Positions 26,965 to 35,745 of a stretch of 64,000 bases of DNA are shown here, in pieces (the first letter of the stretch is position 1; each line of letters starts with the position of its first letter). The notes below the pieces were generated by a model. That model searched no databases. It worked only from the letters and a program-made list of their open reading frames with translations, and was not told where the DNA came from. Location of the stretch: positions 186,001 through 250,000 of the forward strand of contig JAYPQK010000001.1 of the NCBI GenBank assembly GCA_038131955.1, written 5' to 3'. This DNA comes from SHAN690 sp038131955 (GTDB taxonomy: Bacteria > Bacteroidota > Bacteroidia > Flavobacteriales_G > Salibacteraceae). Made by a program: the position numbers and the translations under genes.

Positions 26965-27012
26965 CGATCACAAACCATATTTTAGCAACCTCACTAAACC
27001 AACCGCAGTCCC

Positions 27013-27720
27013 ATGGCGGAAAACCATCTTCCTCGACCCTCCAACCCCAACGTCTCAGTAGACTGTGTGGTCTTCGGCTTTGACGACGAAAAACTAAAAG
27101 TTCTGTTGATCGAGCAGGCCGTTACCGGAGAGTTCGCTCCGCAACTGGCGCTGCCCGGCGACCTTGTCTTTGAAGACGAGGATCTAGACACCGCAGCCGA
27201 GCGTGTTCTGAACGAACTTACCCACCTAAAAGGCATCTATCTAAAACAATTCAAAGCTTTCGGAGATCCCGACCGCGTAAAGAACCTGAAAGACCAAGAA
27301 TGGCTTCGCACCGTTCGACAAGATCCAGCAGCGCGCGTGATCACCGTCGGCTACTACTCCCTGGTCAAGATGGAGGCCTATCGACCTGAGGCGGCGTCCT
27401 TCGCCGGTAAGGTCATCTGGCACGACGTGGATCAACTTCCGGAACTCGGATTTGACCACAACAATATCGTTAATGAAGCCCTGGCTCGCCTCCGTGAAGA
27501 GTTCGAGTTCAAACACATCGCCTTCGAACTTCTGCCTAAAAAGTTTACGCTCTCCATGCTCCAAAAACTGCATGAGATCGTTCTCGGCGTCGAGCTTGAC
27601 AAGCGCAATTTCCGCAAGAAATTGAAGAAATCGGACATCCTCAAACCCCTAGAGGAAAAGCAAAGCGGCGTAGACCACAAGCCTGCTCAACTCTTTGAGT
27701 ATGTGGCACCAAAGAGGTAA
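27013..27720 (+). CDS. NUDIX-type transcriptional regulator of the starch/Entner-Doudoroff regulon
   Basis: A 235-residue NrtR/AraR-like regulator: an N-terminal NUDIX-fold domain (VDCVVFGFDDEKLKVLLIEQ) followed by a C-terminal winged-helix domain (ELLPKKFTLSMLQKLHEIVL, FRKKLKKSDIL). The NUDIX box region around residues 56-81 (GDLVFEDEDLDT, ERVLNEL) lacks the REuxEE core, so hydrolysis is unlikely and the domain probably senses a sugar phosphate or similar ligand. The gene is divergent from gapA across operator B, and its TAA stop codon lies inside operator C, which serves the next gene. Its location makes it the best candidate for binding sites A to D. Confidence 0.85.
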   Translation: MAENHLPRPSNPNVSVDCVVFGFDDEKLKVLLIEQAVTGEFAPQLALPGDLVFEDEDLDTAAERVLNELTHLKGIYLKQFKAFGDPDRVKNLKDQEWLRTVRQDPAARVITVGYYSLVKMEAYRPEAASFAGKVIWHDVDQLPELGFDHNNIVNEALARLREEFEFKHIAFELLPKKFTLSMLQKLHEIVLGVELDKRNFRKKLKKSDILKPLEEKQSGVDHKPAQLFEYVAPKR

Positions 27721-27757
27721 GTGTACTTTGGACACTTAGATATTTTCCCTATCATTG
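27717..27757 (+). promoter_or_regulatory. 23-bp operator (site C) before the secreted GH13 gene, with promoter
   Basis: The operator at 27717-27739 reads GTAAGTGTA-N5-GACACTTAG. TTTG at 27727-27730 in its centre and TATCATTG at 27750-27757 are 19 bases apart, which is the classical Bacteroidota -33/-7 spacing. The last codon of the regulator gene overlaps the left arm. The amylase start is 26 bases after the -7 box. Confidence 0.72.
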
Positions 27758-27782
27758 AAGCGCAAACCAACGTCTTCTCCTC

Positions 27783-30575
27783 ATGAAACCAATGCGCACC
27801 CTTTTCATCGCGGCCTTTGTGGCCCTGTCCATCAGCGCCACCGCACAAGTAACGCTTGACCCATTCTTTGCCGGTCAGGATGATTCTATAACGGTATACT
27901 ACGACGCCACTCAAGGAAACGGAGCCTTGGCCGGTCAAACCACAGTCTACGCCCATACGGGAGTGATCACAACAGCGAGTACCGGACCGACCGACTGGAA
28001 ATTCGTGCAAGGAAACTGGGGCACAGCTGATCCGAATGTGCTCATGACCGATGAAGGCAACAATGTTTTTTCGATCAGCTATGACATTGAAAGCTTCTAT
28101 GGCTATCCAGCAGGTACGGAAGTACTCAGCTTGGCTTTTGTTTTCCGCACCGCCGATGGCTCGATCGTAGGTCGTACCGCCGCCGGAGGTGACATCTTCG
28201 TGCCGCTTTACGACGGATATGGCGCTGTACTCCTGAACCCGGGAGCAGAACTCCAGATCATTGACCAACACCAGACCTTCGAGGTGGAAGCCCTAGCCTC
28301 TGACCCCAGCACCATGCGTATATGGGTGGATGATAGTACGGTAGCCGAAGACAACAATGTCACGGAACTCAACTACACGCTCAACACGATCAACTTCGGT
28401 CCTGGAGCACACTACATCATCTTGGAATCGACCGATGGCAATGAAACCATCCTTGACAGCAGTCGCTACCTCTTCCGTGAACCAACTGTATACGAGGCTC
28501 TTCCCGCCGGTATCTATGACGGCGCCAACTACATCAACGACAGCACCGTACAACTTTTGCTCACCTGTCCGATCAAGAAATTCGCGTACGTCATCGGCGA
28601 CTTCACCAACTGGGAAGTGGATCCCAACTACGCGATGAAACGATCCCTTGACACCTCCTCCTTCTGGATCGAGATCAGCGGTTTAGAACCGGGAGTTGAG
28701 TACCGCTATCAATTCGTGGTGGGCGAGGACCTGATTCGCATCGCAGATCCATATACCCACAAGGTTTTGGACCCATGGAACGACCCTTGGATCCCCGAAG
28801 AGAGCTACCCGAACCTTATTGACTATCCTACCGGATTGACCAACGAACCTGTATCGATCTTAGAGATCAATCGCCCTGAATACCCTTGGGACACGACCGT
28901 CCAATTCGAGCGACCTGCCCCTACCGATCTGCGCATCTATGAATTGCTGATCCGCGACTTTACGGAGGAGCGTACCTATCAATCAGTCATCGATTCCATG
29001 GCCTACTTGAAGCGCCTCGGCATCAACGCCATCGAGCTGATGCCTGTCAACGAATTCGAAGGCAACAACAGCTGGGGATATAACCCATCGTTCTATTTCG
29101 CACCGGACAAGTACTACGGGCCAGAGGAAAAACTCAAGGAACTCATCGAAGAGGCTCACCGAAACGACATTGCCATCATCATCGACATGGTGCTAAACCA
29201 TTCGTTCGGGCAGTCGCCATTGGTCAGACTCTTCTTTGACGGCCCCTCTAATAAACCTTCGGCCGACAACCCGTGGTTCCGCCAGGACCCGGCACACGAC
29301 TTCAACGTAGGGTACGACATGGACCACGAAAGTCCGTACACCCAAAAATTCGTGGATGATGTGATGCGCTTCTGGGTGGAGGAATACCATGTTGACGGCT
29401 ACCGCATGGACCTTTCGAAAGGCTTCACCAACAACGTGACGCTAGGCAATGTAGGAGCCTGGGGACAATACGACGAGACGCGTATCGATCTCCTCACACG
29501 CATGGGTGATGAGGTCTGGGCAATCGACCCCAGTGTGTACATCATCTTGGAGCACTTCGCCAATAACGACGAGGAAGAAGAACTCTCAAACCGAGGCTTC
29601 ATGCTGTGGGGTAACGCCAACCACGACTACAACGAGAACACGATGGGCTACGGCGCCAGTTTGGGATGGTCGTCGTACCAAAACCGAGGCTGGGATGACC
29701 CACACTTGGTGAGCTATATGGAAAGCCACGACGAGGAACGCTTGATGTATCGCAACAAGCAGTATGGCGATGCCGTGGAAGGGTATGATACCCGAAAGAC
29801 ATGGACGGCTTTGAAGCGCATGGAACTCGCCACCGTTTATTTCCTCAGCACTCCCGGACCCAAGATGTTCTGGCAATTCGGCGAAATGGGATACGACCTT
29901 TCGATCAACCGATGCGAGAACGGAAGCATCAGCGAAGGTTGTCGACTTTCTCCGAAACCACCGCGCTGGAATTATTTGGAAAACACCGATCGCAAACGCC
30001 TCTTCGAAGTGTATGCGGCGATGAATCATCTTCGCGAGACCTATGACGTCTTCGCCACCACGGATTACAGCATGTTCCCGGTTGGCGATGTGAAGAGCAT
30101 CAAACTCGAAAGCGCCAACATGAACGTAGCTACGATCTGCAACTTCGCCATGACCTGGCAAGAAGCAACCGTCACCATGCCGCATACCGGTACTTGGTAC
30201 GAATACTTCATCGGCGATTCGATCGAGGTGACCGGCACGACCTTCGACTTCAACCTGAGCATTGGAGAGTATCGACTCTATACCGACGTTCGATTGGATA
30301 CGCGTGAGATTCCAGCTGGGATCGCGGAGACAGAAGATGACAAGCTATTGATCTACCCCAACCCTGCGACTGAAAAGGTCTTTATGCAGGCAGGCTCCTA
30401 CCAAGGAAGTACTCAAGTGGAACTCATCGACATCACCGGTCGCGTGATACAAAGCACGATGCAACAAAGCAACGGCTCGATCTCGATGGACGTTTCTAAT
30501 GTGGAATCAGGAAGCTACCTCGTGCGGGTACGACAAGGCCAGAAGGTGCGTCAAGAGGTTGTGATCATCGATTGA
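27783..30575 (+). CDS. Secreted GH13 alpha-amylase with T9SS sorting domain
   Basis: A 930-residue exported enzyme. The signal peptide is followed by beta domains (residues about 20-270), a CBM48-like domain with CPIKKFAYVIGDFTNWEVD, the GH13 barrel from about residue 380 (LRIYELLIRDFTEERTYQS) and a T9SS type A C-terminal domain (LLIYPNPATEKVFMQ, LIDITGRVIQS, GSYLVRVRQGQKVRQ). Catalytic residues are the Asp of GYRMDLSKG, the Glu of IILEHFANN and the Asp of ESHDEER. The sorting domain predicts secretion and surface attachment, so this is the extracellular starch-cutting enzyme. It has its own operator-controlled promoter (site C) and converges on eda with no gap. Confidence 0.92.
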   Translation: MKPMRTLFIAAFVALSISATAQVTLDPFFAGQDDSITVYYDATQGNGALAGQTTVYAHTGVITTASTGPTDWKFVQGNWGTADPNVLMTDEGNNVFSISYDIESFYGYPAGTEVLSLAFVFRTADGSIVGRTAAGGDIFVPLYDGYGAVLLNPGAELQIIDQHQTFEVEALASDPSTMRIWVDDSTVAEDNNVTELNYTLNTINFGPGAHYIILESTDGNETILDSSRYLFREPTVYEALPAGIYDGANYINDSTVQLLLTCPIKKFAYVIGDFTNWEVDPNYAMKRSLDTSSFWIEISGLEPGVEYRYQFVVGEDLIRIADPYTHKVLDPWNDPWIPEESYPNLIDYPTGLTNEPVSILEINRPEYPWDTTVQFERPAPTDLRIYELLIRDFTEERTYQSVIDSMAYLKRLGINAIELMPVNEFEGNNSWGYNPSFYFAPDKYYGPEEKLKELIEEAHRNDIAIIIDMVLNHSFGQSPLVRLFFDGPSNKPSADNPWFRQDPAHDFNVGYDMDHESPYTQKFVDDVMRFWVEEYHVDGYRMDLSKGFTNNVTLGNVGAWGQYDETRIDLLTRMGDEVWAIDPSVYIILEHFANNDEEEELSNRGFMLWGNANHDYNENTMGYGASLGWSSYQNRGWDDPHLVSYMESHDEERLMYRNKQYGDAVEGYDTRKTWTALKRMELATVYFLSTPGPKMFWQFGEMGYDLSINRCENGSISEGCRLSPKPPRWNYLENTDRKRLFEVYAAMNHLRETYDVFATTDYSMFPVGDVKSIKLESANMNVATICNFAMTWQEATVTMPHTGTWYEYFIGDSIEVTGTTFDFNLSIGEYRLYTDVRLDTREIPAGIAETEDDKLLIYPNPATEKVFMQAGSYQGSTQVELIDITGRVIQSTMQQSNGSISMDVSNVESGSYLVRVRQGQKVRQEVVIID

Positions 30576-31154
30576 TCAGCCCTTATACTCTTTCTGGAAC
30601 CAAGATCCGCCTACAGCGAATACGTTGTTCAACGCTAGAAAATCAGCGCTGGTTTCTCGTGTGATTCCACCCGTTGGACAGAAGGCAACGTCTCCAAATA
30701 CTTGACCGTAGGCCTTGAGCGCCTTCATTCCTCCAAAGAGGTCAGCAGGGAAGAACTTCAAGGTATCGAGACCCATTTCTACAGCCCGCATGATCTCACT
30801 GGGTGTGGCTACTCCTGGTAGGTAAGGTAAGTCCGAACGCTCCATAACTTGGTGCAACTCCGGCGTCAAACCCGGACTCACCATGAAGTCGGCTCCGATG
30901 GCCACCAATTGAGCCACCTGCGCTTCCTGCGTCACGGTTCCAGCTCCGATCAACACATCGGAGCCATAGTTCTGCTTCAAAGCTTCGATCGCCTTTATCC
31001 CTTCCGGGGTGCGCAACGTGACTTCAATACACCGCACATCCTGCGCGATCAAAAAGTCCATGAACGCATTCGGGTCGTCATTAGGTCCAAAGGTCACCAC
31101 GGGCACAAGCGTGTGCCCTTCCATGACCTGTCGAATGTTGTTCTGTTTTGCCAT
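30576..31154 (-). CDS. eda: KDPG aldolase
   Basis: A 192-residue class I aldolase that splits 2-keto-3-deoxy-6-phosphogluconate into pyruvate and glyceraldehyde 3-phosphate, the last step of the Entner-Doudoroff pathway. E44, T46 and R48 in CIEVTLRTP and the Schiff-base Lys133 in DTLKFFPAD match the E. coli enzyme, as does the phosphate loop FCPTGGIT. It is the last gene of zwf-pgl-edd-eda, one base after edd. Confidence 0.95.
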   Translation of the reverse strand: MAKQNNIRQVMEGHTLVPVVTFGPNDDPNAFMDFLIAQDVRCIEVTLRTPEGIKAIEALKQNYGSDVLIGAGTVTQEAQVAQLVAIGADFMVSPGLTPELHQVMERSDLPYLPGVATPSEIMRAVEMGLDTLKFFPADLFGGMKALKAYGQVFGDVAFCPTGGITRETSADFLALNNVFAVGGSWFQKEYKG

Positions 31155-31155
31155 A

Positions 31156-32958
31156 TCAAATGATGAATGAAGCGCCTTCTTCGCTCTCTGTGGTCAACGG
31201 TCGTAGACGGTTCCAAAGTTCGCGCCCTACTCCAAATGAATCCTTCGGCTCTGCGGCCTGAACTTCCCGTTTTTCTACTTCTTCGATGTTCTCGACGTTC
31301 AGCGTTCCCGTCTCGGCATTGAGTTCGATCACGTCACCGGTCTTCAACTTGGCGATCATTCCACCCTTGGCCGCTTCCGGACTCAAGTGGATCGCCGCTG
31401 GCACCTTGCCTGAAGCGCCTGACATACGACCATCCGTGACCAAGGCCACCTTGTAGCCTTGACCTTGCAACAGTCCCAACGTGGGGGTCAACTTGTGCAA
31501 TTCCGGCATACCGATGCTCTGTGCTCCTTGGTTACGCACCACAACCACACAGTCCTTGTTCAGCTCTTGGCGCTTGAAGGCATCGATCACGTCATTCTGA
31601 TCTTCGAAGACAACGGCCGGGGCTTTCACTACCCAATGCTCCTTGGCTACGGCACTCACTTTGATCACCGAACGACCCAAGTTTCCTTTCAAAAGCTTCA
31701 GTCCGCCGATGCTGTCGAAGGGCGCATCGACTCCGCGAAGTACATCTTCATCCAACGGCTTCTCCGGAGCATCTCTCCACTTCAATTCGCCTTTGTCTAG
31801 ATACGGCTCTTTGGTGTAGGCCTCAAGACCTTCTCCCATGCACGTCTTCACATTCTCATTGAGGTAGCCGCCTTCACGAAGGGTCTTCATCAAGTAACCC
31901 ATACCTCCACAGGCTTGGAAGTGGTTGATGTCGGCCTTTCCGTTCGGATAGACACGCGTCAATAGCGGTGTCGCCTCAGAAATATCGTTGAAATCGTCCC
32001 AATCGATGATGATACCCGCGGCACGCGCGATACCGATCAAGTGGATCGTATGGTTCGTAGAACCTCCCGTTGCACACAGCCCCACGATGGCATTCACCAC
32101 GCTCTCCGGACTCATCACTTCGTACAAGGGAATGTACTCGCCACCCAGCCTTGTGATTTCCGTCAAGCGCTTCACGGCATAGTCATTCAATGCCTCACGC
32201 AACTCGGTTCCCGGCGTGACAAAGGAAGATCCCGGAAGGTGAACCCCCATGATCTCCATGAGCATCTGGTTGCTGTTTGCCGTGCCGTAGAACGTGCACG
32301 TTCCTGCCGAGTGATACGATGCCGACTCTGCCTTCAGCAGTTCATCGCGACCGATGCGTCCGGCTGCATACTCTTTTCTCCAGTGCGCTTTTTCGTCGTT
32401 GGTAATGCCCGACTCCATAGGTCCTCCCGGGATGAAGATGAACGGAAGGTGACCAAAACGCAGCGCTCCGATCATCATACCCGGAACGATCTTATCGCAG
32501 ATCCCGAGGCACATTCCTCCATCAAACATCGCGTGGGACATACCCACCGCAGTCGCTAATGCGATCACGTCGCGACTAAAGAGTGAAAGCTCCATGCCCG
32601 TTTGGCCTTGGGTCACTCCATCGCACATCGCAGGAACACCCGAAGCCACTTGCGCTACCGCACCGTACTTACGGGCAGATTCGCGCAACTTGGGAGGATA
32701 GTCCTCATAGGTCTTATGCGCACTGAGCATGTCGTTGTAGGCCGTAATGATGGCCAGGTTCGAACGCTCATTCTTGCTGAGTACCATCTTCTCATCGTCT
32801 GCACATGCAGCAAAGGCGTGCGCCAAGTTGCCACAAGCAAGATCGCCCCGTTGGACGGTGTTCTTTGCCTCAGCGTGCATCAGGTCGATGTACTCTTTTC
32901 TTGATTTTTCCGAACGCTTCTTGATCCGCTCGGTGATCTCTTTTATACTTTGATTCAT
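31156..32958 (-). CDS. edd: Phosphogluconate dehydratase
   Basis: A 600-residue iron-sulfur dehydratase of the IlvD/Edd family that converts 6-phosphogluconate to KDPG. The cluster cysteines appear in VPAMCDGVTQG, GMCLGICDKIVPG and GLCATGGSTNH, and the C-terminal DGRMSGASGKVPAAIH segment is typical. The length and the match around MSHAMFDGG favour Edd over dihydroxy-acid dehydratase, and the operon partners (zwf, pgl, eda) settle it. It lies 7 bases after pgl. Confidence 0.95.
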   Translation of the reverse strand: MNQSIKEITERIKKRSEKSRKEYIDLMHAEAKNTVQRGDLACGNLAHAFAACADDEKMVLSKNERSNLAIITAYNDMLSAHKTYEDYPPKLRESARKYGAVAQVASGVPAMCDGVTQGQTGMELSLFSRDVIALATAVGMSHAMFDGGMCLGICDKIVPGMMIGALRFGHLPFIFIPGGPMESGITNDEKAHWRKEYAAGRIGRDELLKAESASYHSAGTCTFYGTANSNQMLMEIMGVHLPGSSFVTPGTELREALNDYAVKRLTEITRLGGEYIPLYEVMSPESVVNAIVGLCATGGSTNHTIHLIGIARAAGIIIDWDDFNDISEATPLLTRVYPNGKADINHFQACGGMGYLMKTLREGGYLNENVKTCMGEGLEAYTKEPYLDKGELKWRDAPEKPLDEDVLRGVDAPFDSIGGLKLLKGNLGRSVIKVSAVAKEHWVVKAPAVVFEDQNDVIDAFKRQELNKDCVVVVRNQGAQSIGMPELHKLTPTLGLLQGQGYKVALVTDGRMSGASGKVPAAIHLSPEAAKGGMIAKLKTGDVIELNAETGTLNVENIEEVEKREVQAAEPKDSFGVGRELWNRLRPLTTESEEGASFII

Positions 32959-32965
32959 ACTATCT

Positions 32966-33643
32966 TTATTCTGTCCAATGGATCTCGATCGGGGCTTGCT
33001 TCTGGTGCAAAAAGCCTTGGATCGGATAGGGTCGATACAGTTCGAGTTCCATCGCTTCGTCCAAAATAGATTTCTTATCGCTGCCGTAGCAATGCAGGAT
33101 CAGATGACTGGCATCCAACAAGGCTCGGCGGGTAAAGGTGATGCGACGATGCTGAGCGGTCACGGGATCCGTGATCATGAGCACACGCTCGTCTTGCACA
33201 TCCATTCCATCATCCAACTGCGGCGACTCCGGAAAGAGGCTCGCCGTATGTCCATCGCCACCCATACCGAGTAATACAACCGTGAACGGCCGAGGTAGTT
33301 CTTCTACCGCCTGCTTTGACAGCCTCAGGTTGCGCTCGATGTCTTCCGAATCCTGCACCAGGGGAATGAACTTCGCCTTGGACGCCTTGTCTTTCAGCAA
33401 CAGTTCTTTGACCATTCCTCCATTCTGATCAGCGTGTCCATCGGGCACGTAGCGTTCATCTACGAGGGAGACGACCACATTCGACCAGTCGAGGTCGGCA
33501 CGTGAGAGTCGTTCAAAAAGTCCTTTCGGTGTAGATCCACCGGACACTAGCAGCGACGCCCGGCCGCGCTTGTCAATATCCGCCTTGAGGGCAGCGGTGA
33601 TCTGTGCTGTGAGTTCGTTTTCGAGTGCTTCTCTACTTATCAT
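32966..33643 (-). CDS. pgl: 6-phosphogluconolactonase
   Basis: A 225-residue DevB-type lactonase that hydrolyses 6-phosphoglucono-delta-lactone. The motifs LLVSGGSTPKGLFERLS and VSLVDERYVPDGHADQN and the active-site segment VVLLGMGGDGHTASLFPESP are all present. It overlaps the zwf gene end by 11 bases and precedes edd in the same operon. Confidence 0.95.
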   Translation of the reverse strand: MISREALENELTAQITAALKADIDKRGRASLLVSGGSTPKGLFERLSRADLDWSNVVVSLVDERYVPDGHADQNGGMVKELLLKDKASKAKFIPLVQDSEDIERNLRLSKQAVEELPRPFTVVLLGMGGDGHTASLFPESPQLDDGMDVQDERVLMITDPVTAQHRRITFTRRALLDASHLILHCYGSDKKSILDEAMELELYRPYPIQGFLHQKQAPIEIHWTE

Positions 33644-35129
33644 TCGCCTCCGTTTGCACTTTCAATACATGACGCGACTTCACCCAGTGGGTTCCTTCCT
33701 CCATCACGCGATCTCCAGGGCCCCATGAGCCGGCTTCGTAAAGAATGTTTGGCATGTTCTGTCCTGACCAATGCTCAAAGATGGTTCCAGCCCATTGCCA
33801 AGCGGCCTTCACCTCGTCGCGTCGCATGAAGAGCGTTTGGTTACCACGAACCACATCCATCAAAAGGCGCTCGTAAGCTTCTGGGAAGCGATCGTCAAAA
33901 TGCTCGGCGTAATCCAATTCTAGGGAGAAAGGCTTATAGCGGTATCCACCCGGACCCGGCACCTTGACCATCTGCACCAATTCGATGCGCTCTTCCGGTT
34001 GAAGGCGGATCGTGAGGCGGTTGTTCTCGATGTACTTCTTCTCAGGGAAGATGTTGTGCGGTACGTGCTTGAAGTTGATCACGATCTCCGAGTAGCGGTG
34101 CGGCATGCGCTTGCCTGTACGGAGGTAGAAAGGAACTCCACCCCATCGCCAGTTGTCGACATAGGTCTTCAGCGCTACGAAGGTCTCCGTCTCCGAATCG
34201 TATTTCTCGATGTCCTCCAAGTAAGAGGGTAACTGTCCCTCGTCGGTGCGGCCGCGCGTGTACTGTCCGCGTACCACATCCGTCTTGATCGTTTCGGCCG
34301 TGTAAGGGCGAAGTGCCTTGAGCACCTTCAGTTTCTCATCGCGCACCTGGTCGGCGTCCAGCACGATCGGTGGCTCCATAGCGATCAAGCACAAGAGCTG
34401 CAAAAGGTGGTTCTGCACCATATCGCGCAACGCACCGTAATTGTCATAGAATCCTCCGCGCGTTCCCACACCGATGGACTCCGCCACGGTGATCTGAATG
34501 TTGTCGATCTCTTGGGCGTTCCACGAGCGCTCGAAGATGTTGTTGGCAAAGCGCAAGACCATGAGATTCTGCACCGTTTCCTTGCCTAGGTAGTGGTCGA
34601 TGCGGTAGATCTGCTCTTCCGAGAAGAACTTCGCCACCTCATCGTTGATCTCCTCCGAGCTCTGCAGGTCGCGACCTACCGGCTTCTCGAGCACCACACG
34701 GGTTTCTTTCGTAATGTATTTACGATCCGACAGGAACTCACAAATGGAACCGAAAGCGGAGGCAGGTGTAGCGAGATAGAAGACACGGATGGCGTGCTTC
34801 GACTTCACGAACCATTCTTTGGCGTACTTGCTCTCTTTTCCCGTTCCGGGATCGATGGCTCCGATGGAGATCATTTTCAAGAGTCGCTTGAGCACATCCG
34901 GGTCGATATTCTTGACGTACTCTTCCATCTTGGCCTTGAGGGTCTCCTGAAATTCCTTCTGTGTCTTCTCTCGGCGAGAAACGGCCAGGATTCGGCTATC
35001 GTCGTTGATCTGTTGCTCATTCAATCGATGGTAGAGCGCAGGATAGATCTTTCGATAGGCCAGGTCGCCTTCACCCCCGAATATGATCAGGTCGAAGTCG
35101 TCCATTTGTTGATGTTGATTGGCTGTCAT
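33633..35129 (-). CDS. zwf: Glucose-6-phosphate 1-dehydrogenase
   Basis: A 498-residue NAD(P)-dependent dehydrogenase and the entry enzyme of the Entner-Doudoroff branch. The coenzyme fingerprint near the N terminus is FGGEGDLAYRKIYPALY, the substrate and catalytic site is RIDHYLGKETVQN, and the LEKPVGRDL segment is typical. It is the first gene of zwf-pgl-edd-eda, with operator D and a perfect -7 box just upstream. Confidence 0.95.
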   Translation of the reverse strand: MTANQHQQMDDFDLIIFGGEGDLAYRKIYPALYHRLNEQQINDDSRILAVSRREKTQKEFQETLKAKMEEYVKNIDPDVLKRLLKMISIGAIDPGTGKESKYAKEWFVKSKHAIRVFYLATPASAFGSICEFLSDRKYITKETRVVLEKPVGRDLQSSEEINDEVAKFFSEEQIYRIDHYLGKETVQNLMVLRFANNIFERSWNAQEIDNIQITVAESIGVGTRGGFYDNYGALRDMVQNHLLQLLCLIAMEPPIVLDADQVRDEKLKVLKALRPYTAETIKTDVVRGQYTRGRTDEGQLPSYLEDIEKYDSETETFVALKTYVDNWRWGGVPFYLRTGKRMPHRYSEIVINFKHVPHNIFPEKKYIENNRLTIRLQPEERIELVQMVKVPGPGGYRYKPFSLELDYAEHFDDRFPEAYERLLMDVVRGNQTLFMRRDEVKAAWQWAGTIFEHWSGQNMPNILYEAGSWGPGDRVMEEGTHWVKSRHVLKVQTEANDK

Positions 35130-35145
35130 AATCTATAGGTTCGAC

Positions 35146-35182
35146 CAAAAATAAGTAGACTTAGTGTAGATTTTACACTAAG
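35146..35182 (-). promoter_or_regulatory. 23-bp operator (site D) and -7 box of the zwf-pgl-edd-eda operon
   Basis: The operator at 35160-35182 reads CTTAGTGTA-N5-TACACTAAG, the most symmetric of the four sites. On the minus strand the -7 box TATTTTTG (35146-35153) lies 6 bases from the operator edge, exactly as at gapA, and 16 bases before the zwf start codon. It links the Entner-Doudoroff operon to the starch regulon. Confidence 0.75.
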
Positions 35183-35273
35183 TAATGATTATTTGCATTT
35201 CGACGCTGGAAATTAATACTCGCTTAATATTGTCGCGCGGTTGTGCCGCTTGAAAATTAAGGATTGAAATTCA

Positions 35274-35702
35274 ATGGACTGGATCGAAGTAGGATACTTG
35301 GGATTATTTGTAGCGACCTTTCTCGCTGCAACGGTCATTCCATTCAGTTCGGAAGCCATCGTCGGCACCATGATGGCGGGCGACTTCGATCCGTGGATGC
35401 TGCTCTTGGTAGCCACAGCGGGCAATACACTCGGCGGCATGACTAGTTTCGGTCTAGGCTATCTCGGCAATTGGCGGGCCTTGAGTCGCTACCTCCGCGT
35501 CAAAGAAGAAAAGGTAGAACGCTGGAAGACCACCGTCGACAAGTATGGCGCCTATACCGCCCTCTTGTGCTGGACGCCCTTTATCGGTGACGTCATTGCC
35601 GTAGCGCTCGGAATCTTAAAAGCGAACGCCTGGCGAACGGCCTTTTGGATGACGGTGGGGAAGGGAGTTCGGTATGCGGTGATTATTTGGTTGCTCTCTT
35701 GA
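35274..35702 (+). CDS. YqaA/DedA-family small membrane protein
   Basis: A 142-residue inner-membrane protein of the SNARE-associated/DedA (YqaA) group. It has the FVATFLAATVIPFSSEAIVG start, a GNTLGGMTSFGLGYL re-entrant-type segment and LLCWTPFIGDVIAVALGIL, the family core. Related proteins take part in lipid carrier flipping or membrane homeostasis; the exact job here is unknown. It starts 92 bases from operator D on the far side from zwf, but no good -7 box with the shared spacing is seen for it. Confidence 0.8.
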   Translation: MDWIEVGYLGLFVATFLAATVIPFSSEAIVGTMMAGDFDPWMLLLVATAGNTLGGMTSFGLGYLGNWRALSRYLRVKEEKVERWKTTVDKYGAYTALLCWTPFIGDVIAVALGILKANAWRTAFWMTVGKGVRYAVIIWLLS

Positions 35703-35745
35703 GGCGCGAGGAGCTAGGCACTAGTCATCAATTCATTTGAATTTT

